Source: Castanea sativa
Lineage: Eukaryota; Streptophyta; Magnoliopsida; Fagales; Fagaceae
DNA length: 64,000 bases
Direction: 5' to 3'
Assembly: GCF_040712315.1 (NCBI RefSeq)
Contig: NC_134020.1
Coordinates: 53,429,751 to 53,493,750 of the forward strand
The position numbers and the translations under genes are program-made. The notes beneath the pieces are model-generated. The model was not told where the DNA came from. It worked only from the letters and a program-made list of their open reading frames with translations, and did no database searches. This document shows, one piece after another, positions 56,097-64,000 of this stretch. Within the stretch, counting starts at the first letter, position 1, and every line of letters begins with the position of its first letter.

Positions 56097-58447
56097 TCAG
56101 TTTTTTTTTTTTGCTGTGACTTTTAATTATCTAGAAGATCATGATTAGTGTTTTGATGTCTTTTTCCACTGATTATCTGTGCTCCCAACAAGTAAAAGGC
56201 AAGCTACTGCTCCATTGGCTCGGGCAAGGCATCACTAAGATGCCTCTAAAAGTATAAACCCTGAGGCTTTAGGACATTTTAGGTGTGAGCCTCAAGGAAA
56301 TTCATGGAAAAATAAAATAAAAATGGTTAGTTCTATAATTTGGAAAAGGCCAAAAAAAAAAAAAAATGTCAGTTGTTCTTAACTGAAGTTCATGGTCCTT
56401 CCTTTTAGGAGGAACAAATTAAGCTTTTTGAGGTTGACACTTGAAAGAATCAATTTATAGATGTGAGTTGAATTAGGATTTCTTTGTTCAAAAGTTTTTG
56501 AAAGCAGATCCAGATCTCACTCTTTCTCAGTAACGAATCAGTAAAGATTCTCAAACTGGTGAAAAAGAAGAGGTGAGTTGTGGCATCATCATTGGCTTCT
56601 AATAGTCTAATGTATGGTTCAGACTTCAGAGTTTCATTGTTATTGTTATATTATTAGGGTAAATTTAGGTACAATAATTAAATTTAAACAAATAATTATA
56701 TTTAATTTTTTTTTATTTTTGAAATAGAGTTTCAACTTATAACGTCCACCTCTGATAATTGTGCATTCTATTGTCAGACTAAAATATCACTTCTGTAATG
56801 TGTGTGTGTATATATATACATTTTCTTTCTATTATACTTGTAATTTTTTTTATTTTAGTTATAAAATTTCTGATGTTGTCTCTTAAAAAAAAAGCACTTT
56901 TATTAATCTGGATAAACAAAACGACACTTCCCTTGGGAGAATATTCAGGGATTTTAATAGTAAATACAGTCCTACATAATACATAATATTGGCTATGTTT
57001 GGCAAGGTTTGTTAATTGGAAGTGTTTTTTTGTGTGTGTGTGTGTGTGTTTTTTTTTGGTTTGTTTTATTTATTTTGTTCATCATTTCTTTTATTGAGAC
57101 TCATCAATACTTAATTTTGCAGATATTTCATATGTGGAGCAAAAAGGTCAGGCATGATTTTTATTGGGTATGTCATATCTCATTGATTATTATTTTATTT
57201 CATTTTTTTGGTGGGTTTTATTTATTTCATCTTTACAATTTTCTTTTATAAAAAAATGCTGTTGAGACCCACTTAGCATGGCAATGAATTGCAGTATTAT
57301 AAAAGTTGGTAGGATTGTAGAGAGTGGAAGGTTGAAAAGTGTAAATAATTTTAAGTAAAGAATTATGTAGGAAAGTTATGTGTAACACATTAAATTATAT
57401 TAGATTGGTAAAGAGGTTGCCTGGCTGTAGGCATTCTATGCTATTGTTGGATATATTCTTGCCAATATGTTAGTATCTTCTCTTCTTTTTGACAACTGAA
57501 AAGTGATGTGAAAGAATAGATTTTGAAAATTTTAGTCTGAAATCCCAAACAAACACGAGTTAAAGTTGATGAAAGTTTTGTATTTTGACTTATAAAAAAA
57601 AATAGTATTTTGAAGACAATAAAAAATTTTAGAATCCAAAATGTGTGCATTTATGCAGTTTTTTAAAATATTTTCTTTAGCAATTTAATGGTGCATGGTG
57701 TGAGCAAGGGGTATTCTTTAGAAAACAAAATTGATTGGGGAATTTAAATGTGGAAAATAAATACTATAACCTTATAGTGTTTGTTATGAAATGCAACTGG
57801 ATTTAATAACAGAAACTGATAAAGGCATGTGAAGATCTCATAATTAATCATCTCAAGCAGCTTTACTCCACAATAAGGCTAACACTTACTACTTCTTTGT
57901 TTACTTACTGTGTTTTTGTCATACAACTCAATAATTATTAAGATAATTAATTTATTCTAGGTGAAACTATAGACATAACCCTTCAAGTGATTCACTAATT
58001 ATCATGATAATTTGAATAATATTAGTAAAAAATATTTTTGTGGTTTAAATAAAATTAATATTTTTTATTTATAATTTTTTAATTTAATTTGTGCAATGCA
58101 CAAGCATACAACTGATTATTTTTGAGAAACAAACACACACAAGGGTAATTATACCACATTGCTTAAAAAAGTGTGTTGTGAGTTGTATAATTTCAGTAGA
58201 GTTTGTGTTACACTTTGGGCGTACTACTAATTTTAAGTTTCCATCTCAATATTATTGCATTACTTTTGTTGTGGTTGACACGTGACTATATATTATTTAT
58301 GTTCAATTTCTCCCGTGAATTTATTTATTTTCTTGATAATATGCAATTCATTAAACTAAACACATAACAAATGGGGTGAATCCACCTCTCTCGTCCCATG
58401 TATTTATAATTTATTTCCTTAGTCCCTCTAAAAAATGTAAAGCTAAG
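56097..58447. other. Non-coding part of block B
   Basis: Counterpart of 8856-11222. Contains the GT microsatellite (about 57031-57050) and the unassigned exon-like stretch (about 57123-57168). No gene recognised. Confidence 0.45.
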
Positions 58448-59115
58448 ACATCATGGTCGTTTTGGAAGTTTAATATTTTCATCATTTTGATGGTTTTAGG
58501 GGTATTTTATCATTTTGGTAGTTTTAGGTGGTATTTCAGTTATGTTTGAGGTCTTTTTTTGGATATTTATCACAAATGGAAATTTCAAGGTTAATTTGGT
58601 CGTTTTATAGGTTTAGGACTATTTCAGTTATTTTGGAAAAGGGTATTTTGATTATTTCAAAAAATTTTGAGATTTTTTTTTTCATTTAGACACATTTTAG
58701 GGTATTTTAGGATATTTTTTCCACTTCGAGGTTTTGAGTTTATTTTGGTCATATGATAGGTTCATGGGTACTTTAGACGTTTTGGAAGCTTTAAGGATAT
58801 TTTGGTTATTTCGAAAATTTTAGAGGTATTTTTGTCATCTGAATGTTTCTAGTATATTTTTGTCTTTTTAGAAGTTTTGAGAACATTTCCATTAGTTTGG
58901 AGGTTTGAAGGTTATTTTGACCATTTTATAGATTTGGGGGTATTTTGGTTATATTGGTGGTTTTGATGGTATTTTGGTTAATTTGAGAAGTAAATTTGTG
59001 ATTTTGGACGTTTCAAGGATACTTTTGTCATTTTAGTGAGTTTGAAGATATTTTGATTATTTGAAGGTTTTACTTTTAGGGGACATTTTGAAGATTATGA
59101 TAGTATTTTGGTCAG
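58448..59115 (+). repeat. G/T-rich quasi-tandem repeat, block B
   Basis: Same repeat as 11222-11895. From 58696 on it belongs to the left arm of the palindrome. Confidence 0.6.
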
Positions 59116-59130
59116 TTTTCTCATGTTAAA

Positions 59131-59262
59131 AGGGATGGCAATAAGCCAGCCCATCTTTTGGCACAACATGCTAAGTTTGTTGTTGATTTTGAGGCATGGG
59201 TTGAGGAAATCCCCAGTTTCTTGGAAGCTGCTATTGCCTGTGATGTAGTTGTTTGTACTTGA
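59131..59262 (+). pseudogene. LINE RNase H C-terminal fragment, uninterrupted copy
   Basis: Reads KRDGNKPAHLLAQHAK, then DFEAWVEEIPSFLEA and CDVVVCT to a TGA, the typical end of the RNase H-like domain of plant L1 LINEs. It contains the single tgaggaaat that is the empty site for the insertion at 11981. Confidence 0.6.
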
Positions 59263-59479
59263 TTTTCTATACTAATGATATGCAGCAGTATTTTCTCGTC
59301 AAAAAATGGATCCCAACCAAGAAACTAAGTTCAAGTATCCAAACGTAACCGATGTTAAAAAAAAGAAGAAGAAGCAACCTATAGATTTTTTTTATTTTTG
59401 ATGTTATTATTTTTCTCCTGTTGTGGTTTTTTTTTTTAATTTACTAGGAAAGTGTGATTGACGTTTTAATTTTCTTTTT

Positions 59480-60146
59480 TTGTATGATCATTTGTGCAAA
59501 CATGATGCGTGCCTAAATTCAAATTGCATAGTAATCTTTGAGGGATTGAAAGTTTGTTTCGGTAAGGGAGCAATGACAATGGAGAAGCGAAAGAGGCATT
59601 ATACGAACAAATGGGGAGATTCCAAAAAAGTAAAATATTTTGAAGGATCGACCTCTAGGTCGAATAAGATACATCCTATGAATGCAAGGTGCAAGGAAAT
59701 TGGTGCTGATGTAGAATCATCTCCTGGATCAAATAGCATTAAACTTCTATGTGGCCATCCTAATTCATCAGAGGAGATTGTTTCAAGGTGGAACCAGGGC
59801 TTAGTGTTGATAGACAGTTTTATAATTTGGATTCTGACTTGCACGACAAGCATCATGTTCTGAGGCATAATCGCCAAGAGCGTTCTATTTTCACTCATAA
59901 CAAATATAACTTTACACTAAAGGAGTGGTTGGAGCGCAATACAAATAATTGGTGTTCGATTTATCGAAGGTGGAATGTTGACCGACCAACCGAAGAGGCT
60001 AAGAAACTTATACAGTGTATTCTCCATGCGGTTTATGATTCTCATTCTAAGGGCATCTTTCATGGCTTCTTGCACCATCCTGAGAATTTTTTCATCGAGT
60101 GTAACTACAAGAAGATTAAACTTGTGCGCCTTGCATATGAAAATCA
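59480..60146 (+). pseudogene. IRE1-like fragment, left palindrome arm
   Basis: As 13095-13760 but without the TAG at the equivalent of 13464. One T is missing near 59782 (gattgtttcaagg; the right arm has gattgttttcaagg), which shifts the frame; reading resumes from about 59788. It ends at the palindrome spacer after KKIKLVRLAYEN. The kinase C-lobe and KEN parts are lost. Confidence 0.55.
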
Positions 60147-60782
60147 CACTTTGTAGTTACACTCGATGAAAAAATTCTCAGGATGGTGCAAGAAGCCATG
60201 AAAGATGTCCTTAGATAGAGAATCATAAACCGCATGGAGAATACACTGTATAAGTTTCTTAGCCTCTTCGGTTGGTCGGTCAACATTCCACCTTCGATAA
60301 ATCGAACACCAATTATTTGTATTGCGCTCCAACCACTCCTTTAGTGTAAAGTTATATTTGTTATGAGTGAGAATAGAACGCTCTTGGCGATTATGCCTCA
60401 GAACATGATGCTTGTCGTGCAAGTCAGAATCCAAATTATAAAACTGTCTATCAACACTAAACCCTGGTTCCACCTTGAAAACAATCTCCTCTGATGAATT
60501 AGGATGGCCACATAGAAGTTTAATGCTATTTGATCCAGAAGATGATTCTACATCAGCACCAATTTCCTTGCACCTTGCATTCATAGGATGTATCTTATTC
60601 GACCTAGAGGTCGATCCTTCAAAATATTTTACTTTTTTGGAATCTCCCCATTTGTTCGTATAATGCCTCTTTCGCTTCTCCATTGTCATTGCTCCCTTAC
60701 CGAAACAAACTTTCAATCCCTTAAAGATTACTATGCAATTTGAATTTAGGCACGCATCATGTTTGCACAAATGATCATACAA
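60144..60782 (-). pseudogene. IRE1-like fragment, right palindrome arm (open frame of 212 codons)
   Basis: Reverse-strand copy with an uninterrupted frame from YDHLCKHDACLN to GFLHHPENFFIECNY. It is the only one of the three copies with neither stop nor frameshift here. HGFLHHPENF replaces the HRDLKPxN catalytic loop, so no kinase activity is expected. Truncated at the spacer, hence still only a fragment. Confidence 0.5.
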
Positions 60783-61577
60783 AAAAAGAAAATTAAAACG
60801 TCAATCACACTTTCCTAGTAAATTAAAAAAAAAAAAAACCACAACAGGAGAAAAATAATAACATCAAAAATAAAAAAATCTATAGGTTGCTTCTTCTTCT
60901 TCTTTTTAACATCGGTTACGTTTGGATACTTGAACTTAGTTTCTTGATTGGGATCCATTTTTTGATGAGAAAATACTGCTGCATATCATTAGTATAGAAA
61001 ATCAAGTACAAACAACTACATCACAGGCAATAGCAGCTTCCAAGAAACTGGGGATTTCCTCAATCCATGCCTCAAAATCAACAACAAACTTAGCATGTTG
61101 TGCCAAAAGATGGGCTGGCTTATTGCCATCCCTTTTAACATGAGAAAACTGACCAAAATACTCTCATAATCCTCAAAATGTCCCCTAAAAGTAAAACCTT
61201 CAAATAATCAAAATATCTTCAAACTCACTAGAATGACAAAAGTATCCTTGAAACGTCCAAAATCACAAATTTACTTCTCAAATTAATCAAAACCACCAAT
61301 ATAACCAAAATACCCCCAAATCTATAAAATGGTCAAAATAACCTCCAAACTAATGAAAATGTTCTCAAAACTTCTAAAAAGACAAAAATATACTAGAAAC
61401 ATTCAGATGACAAAAATACCTCTAAAATTTTCGAAATAACCAAAATATCCTTAAAGCTTCCAAAACGTCTAAAGTACCCATGAACCTATCATATGACCAA
61501 AATAAACTCAAAACCTCGAAGTGGAAAAAATATCCTAAAATACCCTAAAGGGTCCGTTTGGATAGAACTTATTAGCT

Positions 61578-62990
61578 GGGTGGAAGAAGCTGTACCTGTT
61601 TAAGGGGGGTCGATTGATGTTACTTAAGAGTACGCTATCTAGTCTTTCGACTTACTTTCTATCGTTATTCACAATTCCTACTCATGTGGCTAATAAAATT
61701 GAAAAGTTGCAAAGGGATTTCTTATGGGGTGATAGCAAGATTCATTTGGTAGGTTGGGATAAAGTTTGTGCGCCTATAGCCAAAGGTGACTTGGGGATAA
61801 GGAAACTTACTACCTTTAATAAGGCATTATTGGGGAAATGGTTGTGGTGGTTTGGGAAGGAAGAGGGTAGGTTATGGAGGATGGTGGTAGCTTCTAAATA
61901 TGGGGAAGAATGGGGGGGATGGACCTCAAAGCTGGGTAGGGGAGTTCATGGGTGTGATGTGTGGAGAAGTATTTGCATGGGTTGGGAGGATTTTAGCAAA
62001 AATTGTCACTTTGTTGTTGGGTTGGGGAATAGAGTGAGGTTTTGGCAAGATGGGTGGTATGGGGATCAACCTCTTCAATTGGTTTTTCCAAGGTTGTATG
62101 GTATTGCCATTGATAAGGAGGCTTCTGTTGAAGCTTCTTTGCTTAGGCAGGGGCAAAGGAGAGAAGATTTTGGAATGTTCGTTTTAGTTGATTTTTTAAT
62201 GATTGGGAGATGGATGAAGGGCTGCAGTTTCTTCGTTTAATGGGTTCCATTAACCCTTCCCTGGAGGTTGGAGATCGGATGAAATGGAAATTGAAGACTA
62301 ATGGGGCTTTTGACATCCGGTCGTATTATAACAAATCAAGGGATTCTCCCTCAATGTCTTTCCTTGGAAAGCTATTTGGAGAGTAAACGCCCCTAGGCGA
62401 GTTTTTTTTTTTTGTTTGGTGTGTAGCTTGGAATAAGATCCTAACGGGAGATAATCTGAAATTGAGGAGATTGGATTTTGTGGACTGGTGCATTATGTGC
62501 CGTCATTGTGATGAGATGGTAGACCACTTACTTCTTCACTGTGAGATGGTTTTTCGGTTATGGAGCTTTGTTTTCACAACCTTTGGCTTGTCTTGGGTTA
62601 TTCCTAGATCGATCCTAGACTTGCTCTTTGGTTGGTGGAATTGGCTGGGGAAGCACTCGTCTCAGATTTGGAACTTAGTCCCATTGTGCATCCTATGGTG
62701 TATTTGGAAGGAACGGAATCAGAGGACTTTCGAGGATTTGGATAGCTCCAGTGATCAGTTGCTTGCTTCTTTTAGTAGAACTCTTTTTGATTGGTCTCGG
62801 GCGTGGGGACTCACGTCTAGTGATTCCCTCCCTTCTTTTCTTTGCTCCCTTTTTCTCTTATAATTTCTTTGTTGTTTGGTTTTCTCTTATGTTTCTCTTT
62901 TTCTTCTCCTTGTACTTTTTGGGTTTGCTCTATGTTTTTCTCATAGAGTAGCCTTTCATATATATAATTCTTACTTATAAAAAAAAGAGT
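61578..62990 (+). pseudogene. 5'-truncated L1-type LINE (RT C-terminus and zf-RVT)
   Basis: Starts in [21 protein letters not shown] and runs through [46 protein letters not shown] and [16 protein letters not shown]. After a frameshift near 62180 it reads [31 protein letters not shown], then a T-run shift and the zinc finger LDFVDWCIMCRHCDEMVDHLLLHCEM, ending CIWKERNQRTFED. The tail is 'cttacttataaaaaaaa', usual for plant L1s. Endonuclease and most of RT are missing. Confidence 0.8.
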
Positions 62991-63303
62991 AGATACGGTA
63001 CTGGAGTTGGAGGAATTATTTGCTTGGGAGTGGTTGCTGTTGCCATATTTTTCTGCGGTAGGAGTTCTGTTACTAGCAACTCGAGATAAGCATACCTTTC
63101 TTTGACTTAGTATCATGAGATAGGACTCACTTTTTGATCCCTTAACTATTTACTGCATAATATTCATTTTCTGGATGGCTTATGCCTTCTTTAGAGATGG
63201 AGCCATGCCATTTTCATCGGTTTGGCATAAAGTGAACAATCAGGAGGTCCCCATAAATGCTGTGTGGCTCTCTGCCCTTATATCATTTTGCATGGCTCTG
63301 ACG
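62991..63303 (+). pseudogene. BAT1-like amino-acid permease, two exons
   Basis: Exon a (62991-63085) reads RYGTGVGGIICLGVVAVAIF..SSVTSNSR and exon b (63174-63303) reads MAYAFFRDGAMPFSSVW..NQEVPINAVWLSALISFCMALT with donor gtatgc. This is the APC-family bidirectional amino-acid/GABA permease BAT1, transmembrane segments in mid-protein. Exon a begins directly after the LINE's A-tail. Its donor is ataagc, not gtaagc. The acceptor of exon b reads ttttctg|gatgg and lacks AG. No further exon is visible to the window end. I infer a disrupted gene or fragment. Confidence 0.65.
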
Positions 63304-64000
63304 GTATGCACATTCACCCCCCCCCCCCCCCCCCCAAAGCTCCCTCCTTTCGTGTTTTAGATGAATTGCTCTTCTAATTGTCATAGATATTATAATATTA
63401 TATATAGAATTCTTTGTTGCTTATAGTTATGCACTGGAATTGCCAGTGCCGGAAAATTTGTCTCTCTTTTAGTGAATAAAAATGAGAATTGCTGGCTATG
63501 TAGCTGGAAAAGTCTTCAAGGGAATTATATTTGTATCATATCCGAATCTATCTAATCAGAGATAATACTTTTCAAATACTTCCTATCAATCCAATACTTC
63601 ATTGGCATATAAATTTTTAACATTCTATCTGATACATTTAAGCTACTGATTTATAAGTATTGGAAACACCTCAAGCACTAGGAGAAGACCTCTTTAAGTA
63701 AAGACTAGGAAAGAATTGCAAGTAAAACTATTGAAGGGTTTATGACATACATTATGACTAACGCATAAACTAGTGATGCCTGCATGAGTAAGTCAAGTAT
63801 TCTACTATACATTTCAGATGGGTGAGGGAAGGTATGAATCTTGGATGTCTCAGTTTGAAACATAGTAGGTGCCAATTGACCCAAAGATGGCACATACACA
63901 TTGTATTGTATATGTGTCCTTTTTCCGAATCCATTCTTCATAGTAAACATGCATGGAATGTTTATTTCCCTGGACTTTCCCAGCATGCATGAGTTGAAGA
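63304..64000. other. Intron or flank of the permease fragment
   Basis: Starts as an intron after exon b, with a run of about 18 C (63318-63334). No following permease exon (which would begin SLGSIVAFQ in the family) was found. A minus-strand frame at 63705-63986 shows no recognised domain. Confidence 0.4.

Larger units (their letters stand above)
44683..60140 (+). repeat. Segmental duplication block B (paired with block A)
   Basis: Collinear with 2203-13760. Specific to B: the retroelement 3' part (49381-52840), the region 53646-56084 with a MITE, a Mutator-like element and two exon-like pieces, and the inverted duplication at its end. Missing from B: the GC-rich Mutator-like element and the 3' part of the IRE1-like sequence. 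It starts directly after the Tat element's right flank. Confidence 0.9.
58696..61549. repeat. 2.85-kb palindrome (inverted duplication) with 40-bp spacer
   Basis: The left arm 58696-60110 and right arm 60151-61549 are reverse complements with few differences; the spacer is 60111-60150. The arms include the G/T-rich repeat, the LINE RNase H end and the IRE1-like piece. The right arm ends at ccctaaa, where a 'gggtccgtttggat' MITE-like word and then a LINE begin. The spacer is the natural continuation of the left arm's gene, so the right arm was copied back from the left strand. Confidence 0.95.

Noticed and set aside
63705..63986. 93-codon minus-strand ORF near the window end
   Set aside because: No recognisable domain, and it lies in what appears to be permease intron or flank; not enough support for a gene.

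Overview
The window is nuclear DNA of a flowering plant. It is AT-rich and intron-bearing, with plant Ty3/gypsy, L1-type LINE, Mutator-like, hAT, Stowaway, Tourist and Helitron sequences. The gene fragments (kelch protein, IRE1-like, type-B-like response regulator, BAT1-like permease) suggest a eudicot, perhaps a woody one such as oak; that is inference. No complete, clearly functional host gene can be shown. Most content is transposable elements and broken gene pieces.

Layout. (1) 1-2200: a Helitron-like 3' end, a dispersed repeat and one small hypothetical ORF with a TATA box (minus strand, 1120-1317). (2) 2203-14335 (block A) and 44683-60140 (block B) are two copies of one segmental duplication. 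Both carry a foldback element, an aspartic-protease fragment, an LTR piece, a G/T-rich quasi-repeat, a LINE RNase H end and an IRE1-like kinase-KEN fragment. They differ by insertions and deletions, several of which can be dated relative to each other because the sister copy shows the empty site. (3) 14336-33341: a second GC-rich Mutator-like element, a hAT element, LINE relics, a kelch gene exon, truncated 5' exons of a ubiquitin-like gene (plus) meeting a truncated response-regulator gene (minus) tail to tail, a small Helitron in the regulator's intron, a Stowaway MITE and a solo LTR. (4) 33342-44631: a complete 11.3-kb Tat-type Ty3/gypsy element with 750-bp LTRs and a 5-bp target duplication. 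(5) 58696-61549: a 2.85-kb palindrome with a 40-bp spacer, then a 5'-truncated LINE lying against two decayed exons of a BAT1-like amino-acid permease.

The most notable system is in the Tat element. Gag-pro-pol lies on the plus strand. After it come a 151-bp tandem array and then a three-exon gene on the opposite strand (43374 to 40822), encoding about 770 residues with a coiled-coil part. A second, decayed copy of this antisense gene sits in a related 5'-truncated element (52256 to 49673) with the same exon-1 length, the same splice phase and the same domain order. The sense polyprotein is broken by three in-frame stops and has YVDN in place of YVDD. The antisense frame of the full-length element is open throughout.
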